A stretch of DNA of 55,757 nucleotides from Akkermansia sp. (GCA_017517805.1 JAFWYD010000077.1:1-55757); one strand, 5' to 3'. Counted from the stretch's first letter, positions 1-8,195 are shown. Notes: generated by a model from the sequence alone, not told the origin. Numbers and translations: made by a program.

Positions 1-111
1 AAGTCTTTAGCAAGAATGAGAAAACAAGCAGCGTGGAATACGGCGGTACTGGAGGAGATTCTCTTTACTGCGTTTGCCACAGAAGAAGCAAAAGCGGAAA
101 GTCAACAATAA
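1..111 (+). CDS. C-terminal end of an upstream gene (partial)
   Basis: An open frame runs from base 1 to a TAA at 109-111 and gives 36 residues, a charged helical tail ending EEAKAESQQ. The start lies outside the window. Nothing identifies the family. The amphipathic, alanine/glutamate-rich composition resembles the ends of the small secreted helical proteins found further along (21.4-22.3 kb and 28.9 kb), but this is only an impression. The next gene has its own promoter, so this frame probably ends a separate unit. Confidence 0.45.
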   Translation, partial: KSLARMRKQAAWNTAVLEEILFTAFATEEAKAESQQ

Positions 112-157
112 AAAGAGTCATCGAAATGCGTTTGCCCTGGCAAGTCAGAGAATGAGC

Positions 158-186
158 TTGACGCTGAGGTTGCTTTGGTAGACAAT
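158..186 (+). promoter_or_regulatory. Promoter for the ankyrin gene
   Basis: TTGACG at 158-163, 17-base spacer, GACAAT at 181-186. The -10 box ends 15 bases before the ATG at 202, so the leader would be about 8 bases. Confidence 0.5.
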
Positions 187-201
187 AGGGCGCGCTCCCT
201 T

Positions 202-1773
202 ATGAGGTTCTCCATCGCTACAGCCATGCTCTTATGCACGCCACTACTGCATGCCGTGGAGTGGAGTATTGAGCAGTGCTCATCCCTGGACCTGCTTGCC
301 GGTCGCACCGGTATTGCAGACGTGCGCCCATCGAATGACCCGCACCACAATGCTGACCAGATGGTGGAGCAGAATTCCGGCATTTACCGCGGGCAGTGGA
401 GCTGGCAGAGCGAGATGCCTGAGCTGTTGTACGAAATCATGGGAACGGGGGAGGCTGCCAAGGTTTCCCCAAGTGGCTTCACCGCTTTGCATGCTGCCTG
501 TGTGTATGCCGATGAGGGCTTGTTCCATGTGCTGCTTGAGGCTGGAATCCCGGTCGATGCCCGCCCTGGGGACTGGCAGCAGCTGGGGTACGTGGGGGAT
601 ACCCCGCTGGGGCTGCTGATTCGTTTTATGAATGCCCGGACAGCCGGTGCGCGGGTCCGCATGGCCCGCGTTCTGCTTGAGCGCGGGGCAGACCCGGATG
701 CGCCCATGACCACCTGGAAGGGTAACCGCGTGGTGACGGTGCCTCCGTTCTGCGAGCTTGGAAATCAGGATTTTAATCATGAGATGCGCCTTCTGCTCCT
801 GCAGGCCGGTAGTCAGGACCTGCCGAAACGCATGGCAGGCTGGTCGCTGAACTGGGAGTGGTATCGCGAGGATCTTGTGCAGCACATGCAGCAGGGTGGC
901 GTGTCGAAACATGCCGGTGCCTCTGCGGCAGAGCCGGTGAAAAAGACCGCCGTGGGCAGAATCCCCTTGCTCGACCTCATCCGCAAGGGAGATGTAGAGG
1001 GGGTTCGCCTGGCGCTTGAGGCCGGTGCCAGCATTGAGGTGTCGCCCCGCGCCCGCCGCTACGGGCAGGAGCCGCTGTTCAATATCCCGGCTCGTCATAA
1101 GGATGACCCTGAGGCGGCTGTCGAGATTGCACGCCTGTTGATTGATGCCGGGGCCGATGTGAATGCTCTCAATCGCCGCGGCCGTTCTCTGCGAATTCAT
1201 TACGACCGCTATCACTCCAAGGCATCCAGAGCGTTGTGTGCCTATCTGAAATCTCGCGGTGCTCTTGTGCACCCCGATTCGCCAGAGAATCGCAAGAAAC
1301 TGGAGCAGATGAAGCAGGCTCAGGCAGCTTCTGCTGCTGAGCCAGCTCCCGCAGCCGAGCCAACTCCTGCACCTGAGCCAGCCCCCGCAGCCGAGCCAAC
1401 TCCCGCAGCCGAGCCAACTCCCGCAGCCGAGCCAACTCCCGCAGCCGAGCCAGCCCCCGCTGCCGAGCCAGCCCCCGCTGCTGAGCCAGCCCCTGCACCT
1501 GAGCCAGCTCCCGCAGCCGAGCCAGCCCCCGCAGCCGAGCCAACTCCCGCAGCCGAGCCAGCTCCCGCAGCCGGGCCAGCCCCCGCAGCCGGGCCAGCCC
1601 CCGCTGCCGTGGTCGAGTCTCAACTTGATGCGGCAGCAGCCAAAGAGGCTCACATGAAGCAGATTATGGCAGAGGTTCAGAGCCAGCTGGCTGAATTGCA
1701 GAGCAAGCTGGAGGCAGAACAGACCGCGCAGGAGCAGCGGGAGGAAAAAGAAAAAGTCACTACTGAGGAATGA
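202..1773 (+). CDS. Secreted ankyrin-repeat protein with Pro-Ala-Glu linker and coiled coil
   Basis: 523 residues. I start at ATG 202, not the upstream TTG at 175, because ATG 202 begins a good signal peptide (MRFSIATAMLLCTPLLHA) and 175-186 lies in the promoter. The mature part has ankyrin-like units (GFTALHAAC..LLEAG, ARVLLERGADPD, ARLLIDAGADVNALN) over roughly residues 90-370. A linker of about 15 six-residue PAAEPT/PAAEPA units follows, then a charged helical C-terminus (QSQLAELQSKLEAEQ). Ankyrin repeats normally bind proteins, so a periplasmic or secreted scaffold is plausible. The gene overlaps the following phosphatase gene by 4 bases, so the two are translationally coupled and probably work together. 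The partner is unknown. Confidence 0.8.
   Translation: MRFSIATAMLLCTPLLHAVEWSIEQCSSLDLLAGRTGIADVRPSNDPHHNADQMVEQNSGIYRGQWSWQSEMPELLYEIMGTGEAAKVSPSGFTALHAACVYADEGLFHVLLEAGIPVDARPGDWQQLGYVGDTPLGLLIRFMNARTAGARVRMARVLLERGADPDAPMTTWKGNRVVTVPPFCELGNQDFNHEMRLLLLQAGSQDLPKRMAGWSLNWEWYREDLVQHMQQGGVSKHAGASAAEPVKKTAVGRIPLLDLIRKGDVEGVRLALEAGASIEVSPRARRYGQEPLFNIPARHKDDPEAAVEIARLLIDAGADVNALNRRGRSLRIHYDRYHSKASRALCAYLKSRGALVHPDSPENRKKLEQMKQAQAASAAEPAPAAEPTPAPEPAPAAEPTPAAEPTPAAEPTPAAEPAPAAEPAPAAEPAPAPEPAPAAEPAPAAEPTPAAEPAPAAGPAPAAGPAPAAVVESQLDAAAAKEAHMKQIMAEVQSQLAELQSKLEAEQTAQEQREEKEKVTTEE
1336..1611 (+). repeat. In-frame 18-base tandem repeat
   Basis: About 15 near-identical 18-base units (gagcca + actcccgcagcc and variants) encode the PAAEPT/PAAEPA linker. 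Because the unit is a multiple of three, slippage would change linker length without a frameshift. Confidence 0.85.
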
Positions 1774-2300
1774 AACGTCTTTTAATCAGTCTCAGCCTTT
1801 GCCTGAGTGCCATTGTCCTGGCGGCAGATCCGGTCAGTATTCCAGGGGTGGAGAACAGCTATCGCGTGAGCGCAGATTTATACCGCTCTGGTCAGCCTGA
1901 GCGAGAGGGATTCACCGCCTTGCAGCAGATGGGAATTCGCTCAGTCCTCAACCTCAGAGAGTTTCATAAGGATACGCGCAAGGCTCGCCACACGCAGCTG
2001 CACCTGATGGCTTACCCCGTGGCGGCGGGGGAATTGACCGCTGCAGATGTGGAGAATTGCCTGGCGTTGATAGAGCAGGCTCCTAAGCCGGTGCTGGTGC
2101 ATTGCTGGCATGGCTCTGACCGCACCGGGATGATTGTGGCGGCGTATCGTATTGTTTACCAGGGCTGGAGTGTGGAAGAAGCCGAAAAAGAGTTCCGCGA
2201 AGAGCGCTTCGGCTACCACGAGTTCTGGTATGGTAATCTGCTGGAATTGCTGCGTGGCACGAATTGGTCGGCCATGCGTGAGCGCCTCAAAGCTCGTTGA
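1770..2300 (+). CDS. Secreted dual-specificity/tyrosine phosphatase-like protein
   Basis: 176 residues with a signal peptide (MKRLLISLSLCLSAIVLAAD). The core matches the Siw14/DSP-type fold: YRSGQP near residue 38 and the P-loop HCWHGSDRTG, which fits HCX5R followed by Thr and holds the catalytic Cys and Arg. Families of this kind hydrolyse phosphotyrosine, phosphoserine/threonine or inositol phosphates; which one applies here cannot be told. An exported phosphatase could act on envelope or extracellular phosphoesters. It overlaps the ankyrin gene by ATGA and its end overlaps the convergent lipid-kinase gene by 14 bases. Confidence 0.85.
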   Translation: MKRLLISLSLCLSAIVLAADPVSIPGVENSYRVSADLYRSGQPEREGFTALQQMGIRSVLNLREFHKDTRKARHTQLHLMAYPVAAGELTAADVENCLALIEQAPKPVLVHCWHGSDRTGMIVAAYRIVYQGWSVEEAEKEFREERFGYHEFWYGNLLELLRGTNWSAMRERLKAR

Positions 2301-3264
2301 ATTCCAGAAGTTTCTCGCGCAGGAACGCGACCATGGGATGCGCCATCATCCGGTCGAATGGACTTTGCTGCTCCATATTTTCCGGCACGCAGACATTCAG
2401 TTTGTGCGGGAGGCGCTCCACTTTGAGCGTGTCTCCCGGTTGCAGGGTACCGGCGTAGTCGCCATCCAGGTGGTAGGAGAGCGGCGCATCGGCCGAAATC
2501 TCGCAGCACTTGATGCGGCGCAGCGCGGTGAAATCTGAAATGTTCTGCTTCGTGGCACCCTGGGAAACAATCAGCCCGAGTACTTCGAAGAAAATCCCGA
2601 GGTTTTCCTGGTCGATGATGGCGGTATCGAGCCTTCCGTCATCGTAGGCGGCCTCGGCAAAGAGATGCGCCGCACCTCCATAACGCTTGCCGTTGCCCAT
2701 GATAATCTGCGAGCCACGCAGGGTATCGCCATCCGGCAGGGTCATCGTGATGAGTGGGGGGCGCTCCATGGCAACCTTCAGTCCGGTGACTACATGGGCC
2801 GCCGCTCCCATGTGCTTTTTGAGCCTCGGGGTGATGAGCTCAATGACCCTCGCATCGGGGCCGAAGCCTGCCACTTGCAGGAAGGGGCGGCCATTTACCG
2901 CAAAGATATCCACCTCCTGCCGCCCGGCTCCCTGGATGGCCGCCAGCGCTACATCGAATTTCCGGGAGCCGATGCCCAGCTCTCTGGCAAAGACGTTCAT
3001 GGTGCCGCAGGGCAGGATACCCAGCGCCGAACTGGTTCCTACAAGCCCCTGAGCGGCGCACATCAGGGTGCCATCGCCGCCTGCTGCTGCCACGACGGGT
3101 TCCCCGCTTTCGGCAAGTGTTCTGGCTTTTGCCGTCAGGTCCTCTGCGCTCTCTGTCGGAACCAGCCGGAAGGCACCGGCGTTCTTTTCAAGCCATGCAT
3201 TGAGACCAGTGCGGAACAGGCTGCCGGCCTTCGGGTTGATGAGGAGCGGAGTGGGATTGGGCAT
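2287..3264 (-). CDS. Diacylglycerol/lipid kinase family protein
   Basis: 325 residues of the DAGK catalytic family (YegS/BmrU/DgkB type): an N-terminal NPKAG motif and the nucleotide-binding GGDGT loop near residue 63 with downstream GTMN. It phosphorylates a lipid alcohol, probably diacylglycerol, to phosphatidate. It lies 6 bases downstream of cdsA on the same strand, so the operon makes phosphatidate and converts it to CDP-diacylglycerol. The lipid substrate is inferred from family and neighbour only. Confidence 0.88.
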   Translation of the reverse strand: MPNPTPLLINPKAGSLFRTGLNAWLEKNAGAFRLVPTESAEDLTAKARTLAESGEPVVAAAGGDGTLMCAAQGLVGTSSALGILPCGTMNVFARELGIGSRKFDVALAAIQGAGRQEVDIFAVNGRPFLQVAGFGPDARVIELITPRLKKHMGAAAHVVTGLKVAMERPPLITMTLPDGDTLRGSQIIMGNGKRYGGAAHLFAEAAYDDGRLDTAIIDQENLGIFFEVLGLIVSQGATKQNISDFTALRRIKCCEISADAPLSYHLDGDYAGTLQPGDTLKVERLPHKLNVCVPENMEQQSPFDRMMAHPMVAFLREKLLEFNEL

Positions 3265-3270
3265 ACGTGT

Positions 3271-4179
3271 TTATAAAATCATCAGGCGTTGTATCTGCCC
3301 CAGCAAGGGGGCAATGCACACGATTGTGGAAACGGTGAAGGCAGGAGAATCAATCAAGTCGAAGATACCGCCGATACCCGGCAGCAGGGAGCCGCTATCC
3401 TTTACCGCCAGCCCTCGTTTGATAAGCGAGCCCGCCAGGTCGCCCCACACGGAAAGGAAAAACAGCAGCAACCCGAAGGGAATATAGCAGAGCATGAAGT
3501 CGCGGCTGAGCATCTGCCCCTTATCGTATAAATCCATGGCAGGCAGCAGCAGGGCACCCACCGTGAGGGTGATGATAATGGAACCGATGATGCCTTCCCA
3601 TGTCTTCTTGGGAGATACGCAGGGACTGAACTTGCGACTGATGAATTTGCCACCCAGCAGCACGCCGCTCACGTAGGCCCAGATATCGCTCATCTTGGTG
3701 AACAAAATCAGCCACAGCATGACCCAGACACCTTTCTGGTCCCCCAGGTAGAGCAGGGCAAAGCTGAACATCCACACCGGATAGATGAAGGAGAGAAGGG
3801 TCGCGCCCATTCCATCGAGCATTTCTGCACCGCTCTTGCCGCGGTAATCCATGCGGAACAACTGCCCGCAGAACGCCACCACGGTATACAGCACCAGGAA
3901 TGCAAGCGGCAGCATCTCAGAAAGCAGGCTGACATCGTTCAACATGCACGCCCCCGCAAGCAGCCAGGGGTAGACGATGCCCGCGACCAGCGACAACCAG
4001 CGGTTGGCCTGGGTGCCTCTGAGCATATTGAACCACTCCCAGCTGGTCAGGTTGCACAGCAGGCAGACGAGTACGGCATAGCCGATGGGATTGTTCCACG
4101 CTACAGCACCGCCGAGCAGGGAGAGAAGCACGATGGTACTGAAGCCTCGTTCCAGGAAAGTCTTGAGTTTGGGAGTCAT
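3271..4179 (-). CDS. cdsA: Phosphatidate cytidylyltransferase CdsA
   Basis: 302 residues, polytopic (about 7-8 hydrophobic segments). The C-terminus carries the CdsA signature in variant form: SLIKRGLAVKDSGSLLPG then IGGIFDLIDS, where the usual HGG and DRID read IGG and DLID. It makes CDP-diacylglycerol from phosphatidate and CTP for phospholipid synthesis at the inner membrane. It is the first gene of a two-gene operon with the lipid kinase. The His and Arg replacements in the signature are worth noting, but the KRxxxKD core and final Asp are kept. Confidence 0.9.
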   Translation of the reverse strand: MTPKLKTFLERGFSTIVLLSLLGGAVAWNNPIGYAVLVCLLCNLTSWEWFNMLRGTQANRWLSLVAGIVYPWLLAGACMLNDVSLLSEMLPLAFLVLYTVVAFCGQLFRMDYRGKSGAEMLDGMGATLLSFIYPVWMFSFALLYLGDQKGVWVMLWLILFTKMSDIWAYVSGVLLGGKFISRKFSPCVSPKKTWEGIIGSIIITLTVGALLLPAMDLYDKGQMLSRDFMLCYIPFGLLLFFLSVWGDLAGSLIKRGLAVKDSGSLLPGIGGIFDLIDSPAFTVSTIVCIAPLLGQIQRLMIL

Positions 4180-4215
4180 ATCGGGAGTTTCTGATAGTAG
4201 GTTGACGATTATTCT

Positions 4216-4230
4216 GCGACCGTTGGTCGT
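4216..4230 (-). promoter_or_regulatory. Small palindrome at the cdsA start site
   Basis: GCGACC-GTT-GGTCGT (5 bp plus a G-T pair) abuts the -10 box and spans the expected transcription start. It may be an operator or just a chance palindrome. Confidence 0.25.
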
Positions 4231-4259
4231 ATTCTAAGAATAATCCCACAAAATGTCAA
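4231..4259 (-). promoter_or_regulatory. cdsA promoter
   Basis: Minus strand: TTGACA (4254-4259), 17-base spacer, TAGAAT (4231-4236). The expected leader is about 45 bases. Confidence 0.75.
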
Positions 4260-4320
4260 TGATTTAGTGTAAAGGCAAGGCTCTTGCGGGTAAATTCTCT
4301 TCGGCGGGTGTAACTTTTTC

Positions 4321-4348
4321 TTGCCATTGCAGGTAAAGGGTGTAGAAT
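4321..4348 (+). promoter_or_regulatory. Promoter for the lipoprotein gene
   Basis: TTGCCA (4321-4326), 16-base spacer, TAGAAT (4343-4348) followed by G. An in-frame ATG at 4347 lies inside the -10 box and cannot be the start. Confidence 0.65.
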
Positions 4349-4364
4349 GGGAGAGGTATCTGTT

Positions 4365-4766
4365 ATGAATGCTCTTAAAAAGTCAGCGTGGATGGTGGCG
4401 GCAGCCTGTACCTTGTCTGCATGCTCGGACCCGATAGAAGGTGTGTGGCAGGGTGAGTGCCGCAATGATACGATTGCCAGTAAATCCGGGGTGAGGATGA
4501 GTATTAAGCAGGAAGGTAATAAGTTGGTGGGCGTGGTGCAGCTTCAGGATGAATTGTACGGTAGCGGCCACATGCTGGGATACATCAACGGGAAGGATGT
4601 GATGCTGCGCTCTGAGGGCGATACGCAGACTTTTGTGAACATCACCTGGAGCGGCAAGATGAAGGACGGAGTCTACAAAGGAACCTACCGGGTCGAGCCT
4701 ACCCCTTCTGCCGCCTTGCTGGGCAAGCAGGTGCAGATGGGGACCTTTATCCTCCACAGGCAGTAA
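4365..4766 (+). CDS. Small lipoprotein, lipocalin-like
   Basis: 133 residues from ATG 4365. The N-terminus MNALKKSAWMVAAACTLSAC is a lipoprotein signal with lipobox LSAC, so the mature protein starts at Cys and is lipid-anchored. The rest is a short beta-rich domain opening EGVWQGE and including GNKLVGVVQLQDE, similar in style to small lipocalin-like or DUF2147-type domains, but no family match is certain. It has its own promoter and lies between divergent cdsA and a transporter gene. Function unknown. Confidence 0.75.
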   Translation: MNALKKSAWMVAAACTLSACSDPIEGVWQGECRNDTIASKSGVRMSIKQEGNKLVGVVQLQDELYGSGHMLGYINGKDVMLRSEGDTQTFVNITWSGKMKDGVYKGTYRVEPTPSAALLGKQVQMGTFILHRQ

Positions 4767-4779
4767 TGGGGCTTTCCCA

Positions 4780-4808
4780 TTGACTCTGCCGGGTATTTGC
4801 GATAGAAT
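4780..4808 (+). promoter_or_regulatory. Promoter for the EamA gene (leaderless type)
   Basis: TTGACT (4780-4785), 17-base spacer, TAGAAT (4803-4808). Only 8 bases separate the -10 box from ATG 4817. Confidence 0.75.
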
Positions 4809-4816
4809 GCCCGCGC

Positions 4817-5728
4817 ATGAATGAAGTCGGCACGGTGACAGCAGGCGGACAGCTGCGCCCGCATCTCATTACCCTTGGTGCTTTTATCTGCTTTGGTCTG
4901 ATGAGCCCGCTCTGCAAGTGGGCCATGGCGGGGGGCCTCATCACCGGTGTCAGCATGGCTGCTTTCCGCCTGTGCGGGGCTGCGCTGCTGTTCTGGCTGG
5001 TGTCGCCGCTGGTACCCCGGCAGCGGATTGAGCGGGGAGATTGGTGGCCGCTCATCATCATGTCGCTGTGTGGCATGGGAATCAACCAGTTCTGCTATGT
5101 GCTGGGGGTGCAGCTTACCTCGCCCACGAATGCCTGCGTGATTACCACCAGTACCCCGGTATTCACCTTTGTGCTATCTGCGGTTTTCCTGGGCTCTGCG
5201 GTGACCTTTGCCCGCGTGGCCGGCCTGGCCTGTGCGGCTGCCGGGGCGCTCATCCTGATACTGGGGTCACAGATGCAGGGTGGGGCGGGGGGCAACCCTC
5301 TGGGGGATGCCATCTGTCTGTTTTCGCAGTTGTCCGTTTCGTTTTACTTTGTCTTTTTCAGCCGTGTGATTCAGAAATACCACCCGGTGGTACTCATGCG
5401 CTGGCTGTTTCTGATATCAGCGGTGCTGATGTCGCCTTTCTGGGTGGGAGAGGTGGCCGGGCTGGAGTGGTCTCAGCTGGGGCGGGCAGAGGTGCTGGGC
5501 TCGGCTTATGTGGTGATTTTCGGTTCCTTTATCAGCTATCTGCTCATGATTGTGGGGCAGCGGCATCTGGAACCGTCCACGGTAACGGCGTACAATTATA
5601 TCCAACCGGTGATTGCTGCCTCGGTCGGCCTCTGGCTGGGGGTGGATGCTCTCAACTGGCAGAAAATGGTGGCTGTGGTGCTCATTGCCGTGGGTGTCCG
5701 CGCAATTTCGCGCAAGGCGGTCAAATAG
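4817..5728 (+). CDS. EamA/DMT-family transporter
   Basis: 303 residues in ten hydrophobic segments arranged as two EamA halves (for example FGLMSPLCKWAMAGG near the start and YNYIQPVIAASVGLWLG near the end). EamA proteins export or exchange small metabolites at the inner membrane; the substrate is not predictable. Single-gene unit with a strong promoter right at its start codon. Confidence 0.85.
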   Translation: MNEVGTVTAGGQLRPHLITLGAFICFGLMSPLCKWAMAGGLITGVSMAAFRLCGAALLFWLVSPLVPRQRIERGDWWPLIIMSLCGMGINQFCYVLGVQLTSPTNACVITTSTPVFTFVLSAVFLGSAVTFARVAGLACAAAGALILILGSQMQGGAGGNPLGDAICLFSQLSVSFYFVFFSRVIQKYHPVVLMRWLFLISAVLMSPFWVGEVAGLEWSQLGRAEVLGSAYVVIFGSFISYLLMIVGQRHLEPSTVTAYNYIQPVIAASVGLWLGVDALNWQKMVAVVLIAVGVRAISRKAVK

Positions 5729-5743
5729 TTTGACGATGCATGC

Positions 5744-5772
5744 TTGACCTCCCGAGCCAGATTGAATATAAT
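5744..5772 (+). promoter_or_regulatory. Promoter for the small membrane protein (leaderless type)
   Basis: TTGACC (5744-5749), 17-base spacer, TATAAT (5767-5772), 10 bases before ATG 5783. The -35 TTG is in frame with the gene and could be mistaken for its start. Confidence 0.8.
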
Positions 5773-5782
5773 ACGCGCACAG

Positions 5783-6223
5783 ATGTTTTTAGCCGCTACC
5801 ATACAGAGCAAAATAATCGGGGCACTCCCCCTGGTGTTCACCTATGTCTTTTTTGGACTGTCGCTGATTTGTATTCTGCGCGGAATCCGCATGCTGACCA
5901 AGCGATACCGTATGCGCCATGAGGGCTTGCACGCCAGCTCGGCCCTGTTGCGCCACAAGATGAATGGTGAGGCTTATTACCTGCCGGTGTTCTCGTATTC
6001 CGGCCGCAATGGTGAGGTTTTTGATATCATGGGTGAAGAACGCTACGCGACTGAGGCCGAGGCGCTGAAGGCCCGGCGGCCTCCGGTATTTGCAGATGAA
6101 CGCCCCGATGCCGGTATTGAGGTATGCTCTGCCTTGATGCTGGTGCGTCCGGCTCTGCTCATGCTGCTGGGTGGCTGTCTGCTTGCTGCGATGGTGTATT
6201 CCATGTCGCTGCTGCCGAAATAA
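5783..6223 (+). CDS. Small two-TM membrane protein, DUF3592-like
   Basis: 146 residues from ATG 5783. One hydrophobic segment near the N-terminus (ALPLVFTYVFFGLSLICIL) and one at the C-terminus flank a soluble middle with YLPVFSYSGRNGEVFDI, which resembles the YxPvfxY..G pattern of DUF3592-type proteins. That family has no defined activity. The GNAT gene begins 10 bases after its stop, so the two may be co-transcribed. Confidence 0.65.
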   Translation: MFLAATIQSKIIGALPLVFTYVFFGLSLICILRGIRMLTKRYRMRHEGLHASSALLRHKMNGEAYYLPVFSYSGRNGEVFDIMGEERYATEAEALKARRPPVFADERPDAGIEVCSALMLVRPALLMLLGGCLLAAMVYSMSLLPK

Positions 6224-6233
6224 TCACATTAAT

Positions 6234-6776
6234 ATGATGCCGAATCTGCCTGTTTGCCGGATCCGCCGTGCGGATGTGAATGATTTTACTGCCGTCCGGG
6301 TGTTTTATCATCAGTTGATTGATGATATGGTGAATTTGCCGTATCACCCTATGTGGGATAAGGAGGGACACCCGTCCGATGCTTACCTTCGCTCTGCCAT
6401 TGAGGGCGGTGAACTTCTACTGGCCGAATGTGGTACTGAAATTGCCGGTGCGGTCATTGTGAATCATGCTGCCAATGAAGGATACCGCTCTGTTTCCTGG
6501 AAGGTAGATGCCGCAGAAGGAGAATTTTCCATCATACATGCCTTTGGGGTTTCAACCCGCTTCCAGGGCAGGGGTATCGGTTCCTGCATGATGCGCTACA
6601 TCATTGACCATGCTCGCGCGGCAGGCGAAAAGGCCCTCCGGCTCGATGTCATCGACTTTAATCGCCCTGTGGAGAAAATGTATCTCAAAGCAGGGTTCTA
6701 CAAGTGCTGCGAAATCGAACTGTACTACCCGGAGGTTGATTGGCAGCTTTTCCACATGTACGAGCTCGCTTTGTGA
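6234..6776 (+). CDS. GNAT-family N-acetyltransferase
   Basis: 180 residues from ATG 6234, chosen because it follows the upstream stop and begins the domain (LPVCRIRRADVNDF). The acetyl-CoA loop is FQGRGIGSCMM near residue 111, with the typical EKMYLKAGF near the end. It transfers an acetyl group from acetyl-CoA to an amine; the acceptor is unknown. Followed by a clear terminator. Confidence 0.85.
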   Translation: MMPNLPVCRIRRADVNDFTAVRVFYHQLIDDMVNLPYHPMWDKEGHPSDAYLRSAIEGGELLLAECGTEIAGAVIVNHAANEGYRSVSWKVDAAEGEFSIIHAFGVSTRFQGRGIGSCMMRYIIDHARAAGEKALRLDVIDFNRPVEKMYLKAGFYKCCEIELYYPEVDWQLFHMYELAL

Positions 6777-6789
6777 TGAGCAAACGAAA

Positions 6790-6823
6790 AAAACGGACAC
6801 CCTGTATGCAGGATGCCCGTTTT
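6790..6823 (+). terminator. Terminator after the GNAT gene
   Basis: Hairpin AAAACGG.CA.CCTG / CAGG.TG.CCGTTTT with TATG loop and a T-rich end. Its A-run upstream makes it usable for the convergent DUF2147 gene too. Confidence 0.8.
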
Positions 6824-6857
6824 CTGTTTCTCTCTCTCTAGTTTAAATGGCTCTTAT

Positions 6858-7307
6858 TTACAGAGCCGGAATTTTGGGGGTGGGGGCATCAACCTCACCC
6901 TTGAAGCTGGTGTTGGGCAGCCATGTCTGGTTGCGGCCCAGGAAGGCAATTTTGCCACGCACGATGAGCTTCTTACCCTCACGCCAGATTTCGCAGCCGT
7001 AGACGCTGCCTTTCTGCGGATCAAGAATCTTGCCGCCGCTGTAGGTATCGCCGTCCTTCTCCAGATTCCAGATGATGGTCAATCCCAGAATCGACGGGTT
7101 GCCCTTGATTTTGGCTTTGGCTCCTGGGTTCTTCAGCAGCTCGACGACTCGGCCATAATATTTGCCCTGGTGCTCGTAGATTTGCACCACGCTCTTGGCT
7201 TCCTTGGTTTCATCGTCGATGGTGGTCCAGTAGCCTGTGATGTTGGCGAATGCCTGGCCTGCCAATACGCTCAGCCCTGCAAGGGTAGTTAACAGAAGGT
7301 TTTTCAT
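6858..7307 (-). CDS. DUF2147-family secreted protein
   Basis: 149 residues with signal peptide MKNLLLTTLAGLSVLAGQAFA. The domain begins ITGYWTTIDDETKEAKSVV and contains QIYEHQGKYYGRVVEL, the hallmark of DUF2147, a beta-barrel-like domain of unknown function found in periplasmic proteins. It ends with KIPAL. A promoter sits 8 bases before the start codon. Confidence 0.85.
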   Translation of the reverse strand: MKNLLLTTLAGLSVLAGQAFANITGYWTTIDDETKEAKSVVQIYEHQGKYYGRVVELLKNPGAKAKIKGNPSILGLTIIWNLEKDGDTYSGGKILDPQKGSVYGCEIWREGKKLIVRGKIAFLGRNQTWLPNTSFKGEVDAPTPKIPAL

Positions 7308-7315
7308 GTTTCTTT

Positions 7316-7344
7316 TTTCTATTGGTGTGTGTGTATCAGACCAA
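7316..7344 (-). promoter_or_regulatory. Promoter for the DUF2147 gene (leaderless type)
   Basis: Minus strand: TTGGTC (7339-7344), 17-base spacer, TAGAAA (7316-7321), 8 bases from the ATG. Confidence 0.6.
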
Positions 7345-7460
7345 ACCTTGAGTAAGGTCTACGCCGAGCATAAATCAAATCTAGAGTATGGTCAAGCTTA
7401 AAATGTGATTTTTGACTTCATGAACAAAAGTGGAAGCAAAGAAATAGCTGTTCTGATAGC

Positions 7461-7489
7461 TTGACAGGTGCAGGGCGGGCTGATAGGAT
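7461..7489 (+). promoter_or_regulatory. ppa promoter (leaderless type)
   Basis: TTGACA (7461-7466), 17-base spacer, TAGGAT (7484-7489), 7 bases before ATG 7497. The -35 TTG opens a longer in-frame reading frame that I reject as the start. Confidence 0.8.
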
Positions 7490-7496
7490 AGTGAGC

Positions 7497-7991
7497 ATGA
7501 GTACTCCCCGCATCGTAGAAGCCCGCATAGAGATTCCCATGGGAAGCCGCAATAAGTATGAAGTGGATGAAAAGACCGGTCGCATCAAGCTCGACCGGGT
7601 GTTGTATTCATCGGTGTACTATCCGGCAGAGTATGGCTTTGTAGAGGATACCCGGTATCTGGATGGTGACCCGCTGGACATTCTGGTATTCACCTCGGCT
7701 CCGACCTTTCCGGGGTGCTATGTGGATTGCCGCATCATCGGGGGGATGGATATGATAGATTGTGGCAAACCGGATGTCAAGATACTTGCGGTCAATGTGG
7801 GCGACCCCCGCTATGACCACGTGAACAAACTGGAAGACCTGCCCCCTCACTACCTGCAGGAGATTCAGAACTTCTTCCTGACGTATAAGACCTTGCAGAA
7901 TAAAAAGACCGAAGTCGGCGATTTCTTCGGCGTAGAGACCGCCTGCCGTATTATCGATGCTTCCATCGAGCGTTTTGCTGCCGAAAAATAA
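7497..7991 (+). CDS. ppa: Inorganic pyrophosphatase, family I
   Basis: 164 residues from ATG 7497. Family I marks: SRNKYEVDEKTG, YYPAEYGFVEDT and the metal-binding DGDPLDILV signature. It hydrolyses pyrophosphate to two phosphates in the cytoplasm and pulls biosynthetic reactions forward. The length suits a bacterial family I enzyme. The same chromosome region has a PPi-type phosphofructokinase (44.8-46.0 kb), so the cell has both a PPi-destroying and a PPi-using enzyme. Followed by a terminator. Confidence 0.95.
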   Translation: MSTPRIVEARIEIPMGSRNKYEVDEKTGRIKLDRVLYSSVYYPAEYGFVEDTRYLDGDPLDILVFTSAPTFPGCYVDCRIIGGMDMIDCGKPDVKILAVNVGDPRYDHVNKLEDLPPHYLQEIQNFFLTYKTLQNKKTEVGDFFGVETACRIIDASIERFAAEK

Positions 7992-8020
7992 GGAAAATCC
8001 GCCAGCCCTGACCGCGCGCC

Positions 8021-8057
8021 GCCTCTGCTGTGTCATACAGGCAGAGGCTGTTTGTTT
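8021..8057 (+). terminator. ppa terminator
   Basis: GCCTCTGC / GCAGAGGC perfect 8-bp stem with a 12-base loop, followed by TGTTTGTTT. Confidence 0.75.
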
Positions 8058-8140
8058 CATTATTGGCATGGGTGCTTGTTTTTTAATCATTTTCAAAGGA
8101 AATAATTGCCGTTGGAGAAGTATTGGCGCAAGTATTAAGC

Positions 8141-8169
8141 TTGCTCTTACCGTAGTGGCGGAGTAGAAT
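8141..8169 (+). promoter_or_regulatory. Promoter for the giant surface protein
   Basis: TTGCTC (8141-8146), 17-base spacer, TAGAAT (8164-8169). The leader is about 20 bases, pyrimidine/GC-alternating, without a Shine-Dalgarno sequence. Confidence 0.65.
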
Positions 8170-8195
8170 GCTCGCGCGCGCGTTCTCTATATATC

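Noticed and set aside
1336..1611. CRISPR-like repeat pattern
   Set aside because: The 18-base units are contiguous, in frame and code a Pro-Ala-Glu linker; there are no spacers.
280..1653. 457-residue antisense frame rich in Gly-Trp-Leu-Gly-Cys repeats
   Set aside because: It is the complement of the Pro-Ala-Glu linker repeat of the ankyrin gene.
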